Numbered from the stretch's first letter, positions 50,079 through 59,358 are shown. The stretch is DNA of 64,000 nucleotides from Autumnicola patrickiae (GCF_031846525.1 NZ_JAVRHM010000001.1:1-64000); one strand, 5' to 3'. Made by a program: numbers and translations. Notes: generated from the letters alone by a model not told the origin.

Positions 50079-50950
50079 TATTTGGTAATATTCTTCAGCT
50101 CTTTCAAAACAAATTCAATTTTGTCTCCTGCTACTTTTTGCGCAATACCGTTTATCCCGTCTCCGCTTAACTGAAGGATCCTGGGATAACCACCGGTAGT
50201 CTGGCAATCGCGCATAAGAACAATTAATTTTCCGGAAGGGGTGAGCTGCACAGTTCCGGGGAGAACGGGACCTGTAATAATTGGTTCCAGATCGTTAACC
50301 AGCGGCTCATCCAATTGGATCGCCATCCGGTTATTGGTTCTTCCAATTCCGTAATCCGTTTTTAGTAGCAGTGCCTTTTGCGCTTTAGAAAGTTGATCAT
50401 ACTCAGGACCGGGATAAACTTCGATATTATTTGACTCTATATATTCTGAGTGGAATTTAACCGAAGAATAAGTGGTTGGCTCCATCTTCTCAAAAGAGCT
50501 GTAAGAAAGTGTCATCCCTTTTTCAAGTTTATAACTTTCTGTTAGTCCGGTGTACCAGCTTCTACTATTCATAAGAAGCTCGGATTCAAAACCATGTTTA
50601 ACAGCAAGATAAGCACGGCAGCCATTTTTTCTTCTTCCGAACGAAAGAACATCTCCGTCCACAATTTTAAGGATAGAAATATTTTCAACCTCGTTTCCGT
50701 TAATTTTAGGAGAAAGATCTGCCCCGGCAATGGCAATTTCAGTCGGAGCAGAAAATTGTAATTTTGGACCCATTTGTGTAATTTCAAGAACAGCATCATT
50801 GGCTTTATTCCTTAAAATTAAGTTCGCCATTTTTGCTGCATAAAAATCCATCGCACCACTTTGCGGAACTCCGAAATCAAGAAAACCAAACCTCCCAAAA
50901 TCCTGAATCGTAGAAAAAAGTCCAGGCTGTAAAACGTCAATTTTCGACAT
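50078..50950 (-). CDS. pxpC: 5-oxoprolinase subunit C
   Basis: Biotin-dependent-carboxyltransferase-like protein (KipA family), 290 residues from the ATG at 50950; a start four codons upstream is also possible. The family opening is LQPGLFSTIQDFGRFGF...GVPQSGAMD, with later IAGADLSP, GRTNNRMAIQL and RDCQTTGGYPRI. With PxpA and PxpB it hydrolyses 5-oxoproline to glutamate using ATP. It overlaps pxpB by 14 bases. Its stop codon meets the terminator of the convergent RNA unit 2. Confidence 0.93.
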   Translation of the reverse strand: MSKIDVLQPGLFSTIQDFGRFGFLDFGVPQSGAMDFYAAKMANLILRNKANDAVLEITQMGPKLQFSAPTEIAIAGADLSPKINGNEVENISILKIVDGDVLSFGRRKNGCRAYLAVKHGFESELLMNSRSWYTGLTESYKLEKGMTLSYSSFEKMEPTTYSSVKFHSEYIESNNIEVYPGPEYDQLSKAQKALLLKTDYGIGRTNNRMAIQLDEPLVNDLEPIITGPVLPGTVQLTPSGKLIVLMRDCQTTGGYPRILQLSGDGINGIAQKVAGDKIEFVLKELKNITK

Positions 50951-51677
50951 GATAATCTTCAACTTTTAATTGATAATTTCCCTCTTCAATTTCCCTCGAA
51001 ACTGTTTCAAACTCTTCTTCTGAAACAGCAAAAAATTTCACCTTATCCCCGGAAGAAATCCGGGAAGGAGGAAGGCTGTTTTTATCGAAAAAATTCACCG
51101 GACAATTCCCGATAATCTGCCATCCTCCCGGACTAGGTTGAGGATAAATTCCGGTCTGTTTTTCACCTATTCCCACAGCGCCTTTTTCGATCTTCATTCG
51201 TGGTTGTTCCTTTCGGGAAATATGCAGTTTTTCATCCAGCCCCCCGAGGTATAAAAATCCGGGTAAAAAACCCATAAAATATACAGTATAAAAAGGCGCT
51301 GTATGACGGCTGATTATCTCCTCAACACTAACTTGATTTTGCTCTGAGATTAACTGCAGATCAAGTCCAGATTTTTTACTGTAACAGACAGGCAAATGAT
51401 AAATTTTAGAAGTAATATTTTTTTCTATCTTAGCACCCTTAATAAGCCTCTCCAGCTCAAATAGTTCACCATAGACATCTTCTATAATAGTTGTATAATT
51501 AATTAATAACGAGCTATATGCATTATTTACCTCAACCTTTTCTTTAATATAAAAATTTTGAACTAAATCTTTTACAGAAAGTAACTTTTGAAGTAGTTGT
51601 TCGTTAATTTCCGGTTCAAATTCTATCAGAATTGCCCGCTGCCCCATCGGTTTTATCTTTGGAAAATCCTGCTTCAT
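50937..51677 (-). CDS. pxpB: 5-oxoprolinase subunit B
   Basis: KipI-family subunit, 246 residues. The C-terminal cyclophilin-like domain has YTVYFMGFLPGFLYLGGLD and the GAVGIGEKQTGIYPQPSPGGW signature. The N-terminal 85 residues form the KipI lid. It overlaps pxpA by four bases (ATGA) and pxpC by 14. In Bacillus the KipI/KipA pair was first described as a sporulation kinase inhibitor; here the complete pxpABC set points to 5-oxoproline recycling. Confidence 0.93.
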   Translation of the reverse strand: MKQDFPKIKPMGQRAILIEFEPEINEQLLQKLLSVKDLVQNFYIKEKVEVNNAYSSLLINYTTIIEDVYGELFELERLIKGAKIEKNITSKIYHLPVCYSKKSGLDLQLISEQNQVSVEEIISRHTAPFYTVYFMGFLPGFLYLGGLDEKLHISRKEQPRMKIEKGAVGIGEKQTGIYPQPSPGGWQIIGNCPVNFFDKNSLPPSRISSGDKVKFFAVSEEEFETVSREIEEGNYQLKVEDYHVEN

Positions 51678-52411
51678 TTCTTCTTGATTTCAATATTTTT
51701 TCCTTTCAGTTTTAGCTGCAAATAATTCAGAATTTCTACTGCATTTTTAGTGTCGCTGTGCAGGCAAAAAGTATCTGCTTTAAAGTCCTTTTTTACACCG
51801 TTTAGCGCGACCATTTTTTCTTCAGAAAACATGGCAAAAACATGGTGAAAAACATCCTCTTTTTCATGCAAAACCGCCTGAGATTTTGACCGCGAAACGA
51901 GGCTAAAATCTTCGTTATAATTACGGTCTGCAAAGGCCTCTAAAATTACTTTAAATTCTCCCTTTGCCAGCTTTGAAATCACCGAATTATATGGTGCATA
52001 AAGAACATAATTTGAACCTGTTTTTCTGATTGAATTCAGAATTATTTTAGCAATCTTTTCATCTTTTGCAGCATCATTATAAAGGGCTCCATGAGGTTTT
52101 ATATGTGTCACTTCAACTCCCTTTTCAGCAGTAATTCTTTGCACCAGTTCAACCTGATTTCTTACGGACTCCTCCAGTTTTTCTTCCGAAATTATCATTG
52201 ATTTTCTTCCGAAGTTTTCCTTATCGGGATAGGAAGGATGGGCTCCGATTTCCACATTATTTGCGATCGCCAGGTCAATAGTTTTACGGATGATTTCTTC
52301 ATCGCCGGCATGACCCCCGCAGGCAATATTACAGGCAGAAATTAGCGGCATAAGCTCTTCGTCATACTCACCTCCTTCTCCTAGATCGCAATTTATATGA
52401 ATTTTCCTCAT
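51674..52411 (-). CDS. pxpA: 5-oxoprolinase subunit A (LamB/YcsF family)
   Basis: A 245-residue member of the LamB/YcsF family. The conserved segments are INCDLGEGGEYDEELMPLISACNIACGGHAGDE (metal-site Asp and His), IGAHPSYPDKENFGRK and KPHGALYNDA. First gene of pxpABC. No 5-oxoproline transporter gene lies beside it, although Nramp-like proteins accompany kip-type genes in some bacteria. Confidence 0.94.
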   Translation of the reverse strand: MRKIHINCDLGEGGEYDEELMPLISACNIACGGHAGDEEIIRKTIDLAIANNVEIGAHPSYPDKENFGRKSMIISEEKLEESVRNQVELVQRITAEKGVEVTHIKPHGALYNDAAKDEKIAKIILNSIRKTGSNYVLYAPYNSVISKLAKGEFKVILEAFADRNYNEDFSLVSRSKSQAVLHEKEDVFHHVFAMFSEEKMVALNGVKKDFKADTFCLHSDTKNAVEILNYLQLKLKGKNIEIKKK

Positions 52412-52851
52412 TGGTTATGTGGTTCTTTTTACACGGTGAATAATTTTAATCCGGCAACAGCAGGTTTTATCCAGCATACCAGTATTTTTCTATAACTGAA
52501 CTTATTCGCCACTCAAAATAAGAAAATCGGGATTACCGGAAGAAGAATTACATCAGCAATCTTTAAAAACCGCAGAATTTCTATCATTTTTAATCACAAA
52601 GCCTACAATAATTATGAAAAAAGCCACAACAGAAGAATTGCTGGGAAATTTAAAGCACCCTCAATTTTGCCAAATATCGACCTATATAAACGCTCCTGAT
52701 CAACCCAATCCTCACCGGAATCGGTTTATCAGGAGAAAATCGGCGTAAGAGCAGCGAACGACCTGGTAGCTTGTGGAAACGACAGTCGCGGGCCGGCGCA
52801 AGTAACCGAAAAAGACCCACATCAGCACATTTAGAAAAACTTCTTCAAAAA
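52412..52851. other. non-coding gap with a GC-rich structured patch
   Basis: No intact gene is seen. An inverted repeat CTCCTGAT/ATCAGGAG with inner AACC/GGTT spans about 52691-52733. A conspicuously GC-rich patch follows (about 52740-52812, including CGCGGGCCGGCGC) in otherwise AT-rich DNA. Short frames on the plus strand (for example one ending near 52748 and another 52743-52832) look partly protein-like but match nothing, so a decayed gene or an RNA are both possible. Confidence 0.4.
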
Positions 52852-54009
52852 CTATTTTTCAGATGCAGCCTGCAAAGCATAAATTGCAAAGCTTCCCAGC
52901 CAGTGACCACCTTCATAAGAATCCCCAACCAGATTTGGGAAGGAGTAAGAAACATGTTCGTTTGCCAAAGTCCTTAAATGACCGAATTCTTCAGGATATT
53001 TGTTAGCCAGGTGATAAAATACCCATGCCCTGCTAAAGTTTAGGCCATCCAAATGCACCAGTTTACCGTCAGAACGATCTGATACTTCCCCAACTTCCAT
53101 TGTAAAATCCTCATCTTTTAATTCCGGCATAAAGTCATCTATCCAGAGATTGAAAGCGTTCTTTGGCAGGATCCGCAACATGATATCTACTTCCTGAAGA
53201 CATGGTGAAAGAAAATCATATCCTCCCGGCTCCCAGCTAACCGGGCAGTTATCATCACTTAAATAAAAATCCCTGGCACGCTTAGATATTGCTTCTCTAA
53301 GCTCATCATTCCTAGTGCTCGTCGCAAAATCATAGCCAAAACTCATTGCAAAGGCAGTATTAGCGTGTTCTCCTACCCGGATTGGATAATTCAGCTTCGG
53401 AAGAAATTCCAAATACCGCTCTACAATTAGATCTGTAAGAGGCTGTAAGTTTGCATCCAATTCTTCGGCAAGCGGATCTTCCCAGGTTTTTAACTCTTCT
53501 GCAAGTTTTAATAGCCACGCCCAGCCATAGGTGCGTTCATAAGAATCACTTTGAGGCCTTTTAAAATATTCTACTTCAGCTAAAATATTTTCTGCAGAAA
53601 GGGAATTTTTCAGCTTTTCCTTAATCATTTCTTCTTTCTCCAAATCGGGAAATTGCTTAAGAAGGCTCACGAGTGACCAATGTGCATGGACAGAAGAATG
53701 CCAGTCGAAACAGCCATAAAAGGCAGGATGAAGCTCCTGTGGAGTTCCTAATGCTTCTTCATTTTCCAAAGTCTGGCCTAATTTATTAGGATATTCTGTT
53801 TCTATGCAACCCAATGGCAGCTCTGCAAGCCTGTTTGCTTCTTCAAGATTAAATTTCACTTCTTCTTCACTTAAAAAGGACTCGGAAATAAAGCTTTCCT
53901 CAGATAAACTATCATTTTCTAAAGCAGGAACATCTTCTAATCCCTCTTTTCTTTCACCTTTACAACCAAGTATGAAAATTACGATGAGCAGGCTTATAAT
54001 TTTTTTCAT
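52852..54009 (-). CDS. DUF2891-family lipoprotein
   Basis: A 385-residue protein from the ATG at 54009, where it opens with a signal peptide and lipobox (IVIFILGC). A longer reading from 54075 adds 22 residues before it. The mature protein has an acidic linker to about residue 55. The DUF2891 body carries GCFDWHSSVHAHWSLV, SYERTYGWAWLLKLA, RVGEHANTAFAMSFG and GGHWLGSFAIYAL. The His/Trp/Glu-rich helical-barrel look suggests a carbohydrate-active or hydrolase-like function, but none is established. Confidence 0.8.
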   Translation of the reverse strand: MKKIISLLIVIFILGCKGERKEGLEDVPALENDSLSEESFISESFLSEEEVKFNLEEANRLAELPLGCIETEYPNKLGQTLENEEALGTPQELHPAFYGCFDWHSSVHAHWSLVSLLKQFPDLEKEEMIKEKLKNSLSAENILAEVEYFKRPQSDSYERTYGWAWLLKLAEELKTWEDPLAEELDANLQPLTDLIVERYLEFLPKLNYPIRVGEHANTAFAMSFGYDFATSTRNDELREAISKRARDFYLSDDNCPVSWEPGGYDFLSPCLQEVDIMLRILPKNAFNLWIDDFMPELKDEDFTMEVGEVSDRSDGKLVHLDGLNFSRAWVFYHLANKYPEEFGHLRTLANEHVSYSFPNLVGDSYEGGHWLGSFAIYALQAASEK

Positions 54010-54082
54010 TGCAATATTAGTATCTTTTAAAAGAAGTAGATTTGAGATATTTTTAATTGAAATAACGTTTTCCACAGCACTA

Positions 54083-55621
54083 TCACCCCAGCCAGCCTTC
54101 TCTGTCCAGGCTGCGGTACTGTATAGCTTCGCTTATATGATGGTCTTGAATGTTTTCTGAAGCTTCCAAATCTGCAATTGTACGGGAAACTTTCAAAATC
54201 CTGTCATAAGCTCTTGCCGAAAGATTAAGCCTTTCCATTGCCGTTTTAAGCAGAATTTTTGAAGAATTCCCGAGCTCACAAAATTCCCTTATATGCTTTA
54301 CACTCATTTGGGCATTGTAATGCGTATTCTCATAGCTTTCAAACCTTTTTGTCTGAAGTTGCCTTGCTTGAGTGACCCGCTCCCTTATCTGTACACTGCT
54401 CTCCCCTTTTCTCTCTTCACTTAACTTCTCAAACGGAACAGGAGTAACTTCTATATGAATATCTATACGATCCAAAAGCGGACCACTTATTTTACTGAGA
54501 TAGCGCTGCATTTCACCAGGTGATGACGAAGCCGGCCCACCCGGATCATTGAAAAACCCACTGGGGCTAGGGTTCATGCTTGCTACCAGCATAAAACTTG
54601 AAGGATAGGTAACGGTAAATTTTGCCCTGGAGATCGTTACTTCCCGATCTTCCAACGGCTGCCTCATCACTTCCAGCACACCTCTTTTAAATTCCGGAAG
54701 TTCATCCAGGAATAAAACTCCGTTATGGGAAAGGGAAATCTCCCCCGGCTGCGGATAAGCTCCACCTCCGACTAATGCAACATCTGAAATCGTATGGTGC
54801 GGACTCCGAAACGGCCGCTGGGACATTAGTCCTACGTGATCTTTAATTCGCCCAACAACACTATGAATTTTTGTGGTTTCCAGTGCCTCATGCAAAGTCA
54901 TGGGAGGTAAAATGCTGGGCAATCGCTTTGCAAGCATTGTTTTCCCTGCTCCCGGAGGACCTATAAGAATTATATTATGACCCCCGGCTGCAGCAATTTC
55001 CATACAACGCTTTATCGACTCCTGTCCTTTTACATCTGCAAAATCATGCTCAAGGTGGTCCAGGTTTTTATAAAACTCTTCCCGGGTATCGATAATTGTC
55101 TTTTCCAGGGCTGCACCTTCATTGAAAAAATTGATCACCTGGAGAATATTATCTACTCCATAAACATCAAGGCCTTTAACTATTGCAGCTTCTTTGGCAT
55201 TCTGTGCAGGAAGAATAAAACCTTTATAGCCTTCTTCTTTTGCTTTAATAGCAATAGGCAGCGCACCTCTTATGGGTTGCAGAGTTCCATCCAGGGAAAG
55301 CTCCCCCATAATGAGATATTCAGAAATATCTTCGGATTTAATTTGATCTGAAGCTGCTAAAATCCCAAGTGCAAAGGTGAGGTCATAAGCAGAACCTTCT
55401 TTTCTAAGATCTGCCGGAGCCATGTTGACGATAATTTTCTTTCCTGGAAATTTATAGCCGTTATTCTGAAGGGCAGCAGCAATCCTATAACTGCTTTCTT
55501 TCACTGCATTGTCTGGCAAACCCACAAGGTGATAGCCTATTCCGGTTGCGACATTAACCTCTACGGTAATAGTGGTTGCCTCTACTCCAAATACCGCACT
55601 ACCGTAAACCTTAACAAGCAT
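54083..55621 (-). CDS. YifB/ComM-family AAA ATPase
   Basis: A 512-residue magnesium-chelatase-like ATPase. The N-terminal Lon-type fold spans about residues 20-140 (LVGLPDNAVKESSYRI, NMAPADLRKEGSAYDL). The AAA domain has Walker A GPPGAGKTMLAKRL (about 220), Walker B LFLDELPEF and the DREVTISRA helicase-like segment. The C-terminal domain has LSARAYDRILKVSRTIADL. ComM helicases assist branch migration of incoming DNA during natural transformation, which is likely but unproven here. Confidence 0.93.
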   Translation of the reverse strand: MLVKVYGSAVFGVEATTITVEVNVATGIGYHLVGLPDNAVKESSYRIAAALQNNGYKFPGKKIIVNMAPADLRKEGSAYDLTFALGILAASDQIKSEDISEYLIMGELSLDGTLQPIRGALPIAIKAKEEGYKGFILPAQNAKEAAIVKGLDVYGVDNILQVINFFNEGAALEKTIIDTREEFYKNLDHLEHDFADVKGQESIKRCMEIAAAGGHNIILIGPPGAGKTMLAKRLPSILPPMTLHEALETTKIHSVVGRIKDHVGLMSQRPFRSPHHTISDVALVGGGAYPQPGEISLSHNGVLFLDELPEFKRGVLEVMRQPLEDREVTISRAKFTVTYPSSFMLVASMNPSPSGFFNDPGGPASSSPGEMQRYLSKISGPLLDRIDIHIEVTPVPFEKLSEERKGESSVQIRERVTQARQLQTKRFESYENTHYNAQMSVKHIREFCELGNSSKILLKTAMERLNLSARAYDRILKVSRTIADLEASENIQDHHISEAIQYRSLDREGWLG

Positions 55622-55870
55622 CTAAACTATTAATTTTTTTAAATGTACTAATTTTTTTTAAGGAATGTTCATCCTGAATTTGATCCTCCAAAAAAAATTA
55701 TATAACAAACCTGATTTAAAAAGTATGTAAGAGTTTTTATTCTTAGGATTTCTCCCAAAGTTGCCGTAAAATAAAAAAGACTGAATCTTTTAAAGAAACA
55801 GCCCCTTTTATCTGAAAAATTCAGTGCAATAAAACACTAAAATTTATCTATACTATTTAAATCTTTTCTC

Positions 55871-56743
55871 TCAGGAATTAGCATTCTTATTATTGAAATA
55901 ATTGGTACGGTAATGTTCAATTAAACCATCGATTGGCCGGCGTACAATATTTCCGATTTCCAGGCCGTAAGGCTGTAAAACCGCCCGGATAATATCTTCA
56001 CTAAAAAAAGCTATACTTCCAATAAAGTGAATTGGCACACTCTGGGCCTGTTTGTAACACAAAACCCTGCTCTGCACAAAATCATGAATACCCTCATAAA
56101 CCAGCTTGTAGAAATATCCGTTTCTCTCGTTGGTAAAGATAAATTCAGCAAAAGATGCGAGATAAGTATTTGGATTTTCCCTCCTGTATAGATTCTTCTT
56201 AATTTCGTCGGAATCCAGATTAAATTTTTCTTCAAATTTCGCCACTAGCTCCGGAGGCATTCTTTTATAGTAATAATCCCGGATAAGTCTTTTTCCGAAG
56301 TAATTTCCACTGGCTTCATCCATAAGGATATACCCCAGTGAAGCTATGGTTTGATGAATTTTTTTCCCATCATAATAACTACTGTTCGATCCTGTTCCAA
56401 GAATACATACGATACCTGGCTCTGTTCCGGTTGCATAAACAGCCGCAACAGTATCTTCCCGCACAATTACCTCTTCGGCATTTGTAAAGAAGTTACCTAT
56501 GATATCCTCAAGAAGTTTTTTTGGAGTTGCTGTACCACATCCAGCTCCAAAAAAATGGACTTTCTCTATCTTGTCCCTTACTTCCCTTAACTCTGGGTTT
56601 TCCTCTATGCGTTGTTCCAGAACAAGTTCAGGAAACACTGCTGGATTTAATCCTTTTGTACGGGTTTTGAAAACCTGTTCTCCCTGATGATCCAAAAGAA
56701 TCCAGTCGCATTTGGTAGATCCTCCATCTGTTATTAAAATCAT
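55871..56743 (-). CDS. BadF/N-acetylglucosamine-kinase-like ATPase
   Basis: A 290-residue ASKHA-fold kinase. Phosphate-1 motif ITDGGSTKCDWIL (4-16), phosphate-2 region GIVCILGTGSNS and the MDEASGNYFGKRLI stretch are seen, as is the adenosine-type IHFIGSIAFFSEDI. It resembles eukaryote-like N-acetylglucosamine kinases that phosphorylate GlcNAc from peptidoglycan or chitin. The neighbouring gap and pfkA genes suggest feeding into glycolysis. Downstream (55741-55820) lies only a weak terminator-like stem. Confidence 0.8.
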   Translation of the reverse strand: MILITDGGSTKCDWILLDHQGEQVFKTRTKGLNPAVFPELVLEQRIEENPELREVRDKIEKVHFFGAGCGTATPKKLLEDIIGNFFTNAEEVIVREDTVAAVYATGTEPGIVCILGTGSNSSYYDGKKIHQTIASLGYILMDEASGNYFGKRLIRDYYYKRMPPELVAKFEEKFNLDSDEIKKNLYRRENPNTYLASFAEFIFTNERNGYFYKLVYEGIHDFVQSRVLCYKQAQSVPIHFIGSIAFFSEDIIRAVLQPYGLEIGNIVRRPIDGLIEHYRTNYFNNKNANS

Positions 56744-56772
56744 GAGTAGTTATTTGATTAGTAGATACAAAA

Positions 56773-56821
56773 AACCTGAAAATACAGCCTCTGATCTCTT
56801 AAGCTGCTGCATTTTCAGGTT
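56773..56821 (-). terminator. rho-independent terminator of gap
   Basis: AACCTGAAAAT (56773-56783) pairs perfectly with ATTTTCAGGTT (56811-56821), with inner CAGC/GCTG pairing. On the minus strand TTTTTTG follows. It starts just after the gap stop codon. Confidence 0.85.
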
Positions 56822-56830
56822 ATCTAAATA

Positions 56831-57829
56831 TTATAAAGAATCAACGTGTACAGCCAGGTCAACAAGTTTTGCTGAGTAGCCATATTCGTTGTCATACCAT
56901 GCGATCAACTTAAAGAAGTTATCGTTTAGAGCTATACCTGCTTCAGCATCGAAATTACAGGTATGAGGATCTGAAACGTAGTCCTGAGAAACTACCATAT
57001 CTTCAGTATAAGAAATTACTCCTTTAAAGTCACCTTCCGCAGCTTTTTTGAAAGCAGCTTTAATATCATCATAAGAAACAGATTTTTCTGTTCTTACAGT
57101 AAGATCCACTACAGAAACATCTGTGGTAGGAACCCTGAATGCCATTCCGGTAAGTTTTCCTTTTAATGCAGGAATCACCTTGGTTACAGCAACAGCAGCA
57201 CCAGTAGAACTAGGAATAATATTCGCCATCGCGCTTCTTCCTAATCTGAAATTCTTTTTTGAAGGAGAATCTACAGTAAATTGTGTAGAAGTAGTCGCAT
57301 GTACAGTCGTCATAAGACCTTCAACAATACCAAATTCATCCTCAATAACTTTAGCAAGAGGAGCAAGACAGTTTGTAGTACATGAAGCACCAGAAACCAC
57401 ATTATCTTCTGCTTTAACATCTTTATGATTAACTCCCATTACAAACATAGGAGCATCTTTAGAAGGTGCAGAAATTACAACCTTTTTAGCACCTGCTTTA
57501 AGGTGAGCTTCAGCTTTGTCCTTTAAAGTAAAGATACCTGTACATTCAAGAATTACTTCAGCTCCAGCTTCGTCCCATTTCAAATCTTCAGGATTACGCT
57601 CAGCAGTTACTCTAATAGTTTTTCCATTTACTACCAGGTTACCACCTTCTACAGATACATCACCTTTAAATTTCCCATGTACTGAATCATGAGCTAACAA
57701 ATATGCCAAATGATCTACTTCAAGTAAATCATTAATTGCTACTACTTCAACGTTGTCGTTTTCAGCTGCGATTCTAAAAGCTATTCTTCCAATACGGCCA
57801 AAACCGTTAATTCCAATTTTTGTACTCAT
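56831..57829 (-). CDS. gap: glyceraldehyde-3-phosphate dehydrogenase
   Basis: A 332-residue glycolytic enzyme. The NAD fold begins KIGINGFGRIGRIAFR (4-19) and the catalytic cysteine is in SGASCTTNCLAPL (about residue 150). The C-terminal AWYDNEYGYSAKLVDL is conserved. The length is standard. It lies 16 bases after pfkA on the same strand, so the two glycolytic genes are cotranscribed. Terminator at 56773. Confidence 0.98.
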   Translation of the reverse strand: MSTKIGINGFGRIGRIAFRIAAENDNVEVVAINDLLEVDHLAYLLAHDSVHGKFKGDVSVEGGNLVVNGKTIRVTAERNPEDLKWDEAGAEVILECTGIFTLKDKAEAHLKAGAKKVVISAPSKDAPMFVMGVNHKDVKAEDNVVSGASCTTNCLAPLAKVIEDEFGIVEGLMTTVHATTSTQFTVDSPSKKNFRLGRSAMANIIPSSTGAAVAVTKVIPALKGKLTGMAFRVPTTDVSVVDLTVRTEKSVSYDDIKAAFKKAAEGDFKGVISYTEDMVVSQDYVSDPHTCNFDAEAGIALNDNFFKLIAWYDNEYGYSAKLVDLAVHVDSL

Positions 57830-57845
57830 TTCTCTATTTTTAAAT

Positions 57846-58832
57846 TTAAACTGAAGTGATGTCTGCCACCCTTCTTAACTCTTTATCTACTTTTGGTTCT
57901 CCTTTTATAGCAGTTTCCAAAGGAACCCGAACTACATTCTGATGATGAAGACCTATCATTACTTTAGTCTTACCATCCATAATAGCTTCTACTGCTCCAA
58001 CCCCAAGTTTACTGGCCAGAACACGATCGAAACAGCTTGGAGAACCTCCCCGCTGAATATGACCAAGAACCGAAACCCTTATATCGTAAGACTCATCCTG
58101 CTCATGAATAAATTCAGCTAACTGAAAAATATTCTTTCCACTTTTTTCCCCTTCGGCTACAACAATGATACTGGATGTTTTGCCAGCTGCTTTACTCTTC
58201 TTTAGAGATTCCAGCATTCTTTCTACCCCAGCATCTTCTTCAGGAATTAAAATTTCTTCAGCTCCCGCACCAATACCACTATTTAGGGCAATATCCCCGG
58301 CATCGCGGCCCATTACCTCCACAAGAAAAAGCCTATTATGGGAACTTGCAGTATCCCTGATTTTGTCTATTGCCTCTACAACCGTATTTAATGCAGTATC
58401 ATAGCCCAGAGTATAATCTGTACCATTAATATCATTATCTATAGTTGCCGGAATACCAACAATGGGAAAATTAAATTCATCACTAAAAAATACACCTCCT
58501 GTAAAGGTACCATCACCACCAATTACAACCAGCGCATCAACACCGGCTTCTGTTAGTTTATCATGGGCTTTTTTTCGACCTTCTTTAGTTTTAAATTCCA
58601 GGGAACGGGTTGATTTAAGAAAAGTTCCACCCCTATTGATCACATTTCTGACAGATCTGGCATCCAATTTTTCAAAATCGCCTTCTATAAGACCCTGATA
58701 ACCCCTGTAAACACCTACACATTCCAAATGGTAATAGGAACAAGCTCTAACTACAGCCCGAATTGCGGCGTTCATTCCGGGAGCATCTCCTCCGGAGGTT
58801 AGCACTCCTATTTTATTTATTTTCTTTGACAT
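57846..58832 (-). CDS. pfkA: ATP-dependent 6-phosphofructokinase
   Basis: Phosphorylates fructose 6-phosphate. The protein has 328 residues. TSGGDAPGMNAAIRAVVR (12-29), VVIGGDGTFTGG, IDNDINGTDYTLG (catalytic Asp region) and VEVMGRDAGDIAL are intact. The PIGPATIDND-type GIPATIDND segment fits the ATP-PFK group. First gene of pfkA-gap. The 795-base gap upstream is described separately. Confidence 0.97.
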   Translation of the reverse strand: MSKKINKIGVLTSGGDAPGMNAAIRAVVRACSYYHLECVGVYRGYQGLIEGDFEKLDARSVRNVINRGGTFLKSTRSLEFKTKEGRKKAHDKLTEAGVDALVVIGGDGTFTGGVFFSDEFNFPIVGIPATIDNDINGTDYTLGYDTALNTVVEAIDKIRDTASSHNRLFLVEVMGRDAGDIALNSGIGAGAEEILIPEEDAGVERMLESLKKSKAAGKTSSIIVVAEGEKSGKNIFQLAEFIHEQDESYDIRVSVLGHIQRGGSPSCFDRVLASKLGVGAVEAIMDGKTKVMIGLHHQNVVRVPLETAIKGEPKVDKELRRVADITSV

Positions 58833-59196
58833 TACGTCAAATCTATTTTATTTAAACAATATAACCTAATTTAGCAAGAAACTAAAACGTTTTCGGTTAA
58901 TAACTCATAAAAAACGCCACTTTAAAGGGGGCATTTTTAATGTTTTATGATTTAAAATCACAAAATCTTAATATTTTCGGCTTTGTCTTGAAAATTGGCA
59001 TTTTTAGGCGGTGCTCCATAAAGTAATTGTAGTAGTAGTCTTTATCTTTTTATAACAACGTGTTTTTTAGATTCTTTGTGATAAGATTTATGTTTTTGCA
59101 CCGGAAAATTAGCCTGAGCTGGCGCTATTCTAAGATTATTTTTTATATTAGTGCCAGAATAAGAATAATAAAGAGCAGATATGGCACAATTTTAAA
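58833..59196. other. non-coding gap upstream of pfkA
   Basis: No gene is recognised. Near 58914-58937 a stem GCCACTTT/AAAGGGGGC is flanked by A- and T-runs and may act as a terminator. GTGCCA (59149-59154) and TGGCAC (59180-59185) form an inverted repeat with a 25-base loop. No clear promoter could be fixed for pfkA. Confidence 0.4.
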
Positions 59197-59316
59197 ATGA
59201 TGTCATATTTCGAAGATATTTTCCCTACCTCCGATGAAAATATGGGGCGTTGGTCATCTGAAAAGCTGATCATAAAGCAGAATAAAGATTTTATTTTGGA
59301 TTTTCATAGGTGTTAA
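59197..59316 (+). CDS. possible small protein of 39 residues
   Basis: An ATG ATG start opens a frame of 39 residues (begins MMSYFEDIFPTSDE, ends ILDFHRC), nine bases before a strong terminator. Composition is protein-like (GRWSSEKLIIKQNKD), and an inverted repeat GTGCCA/TGGCAC precedes it. There is no ribosome site, promoter or relative to support it, so it may equally be a small non-coding transcript. Confidence 0.3.
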   Translation: MMSYFEDIFPTSDENMGRWSSEKLIIKQNKDFILDFHRC

Positions 59317-59324
59317 TTCAAGGC

Positions 59325-59358
59325 AGGCTGATTGATTTTTCAATCAGCCTCTTTTTTT
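59325..59358 (+). terminator. strong rho-independent terminator
   Basis: AGGCTGATTGA (59325-59335) pairs perfectly with TCAATCAGCCT (59340-59350), loop TTTT, followed by CTTTTTTT. It must serve a plus-strand transcript originating between pfkA and here, because no other plus-strand gene lies upstream for many kilobases. Confidence 0.85.

Noticed and set aside
52771..52977. 68-codon plus-strand frame in the pxpA-DUF2891 gap
   Set aside because: Overlaps the 3' end of the DUF2891 gene on the other strand and matches nothing; kept only as a compositional oddity.
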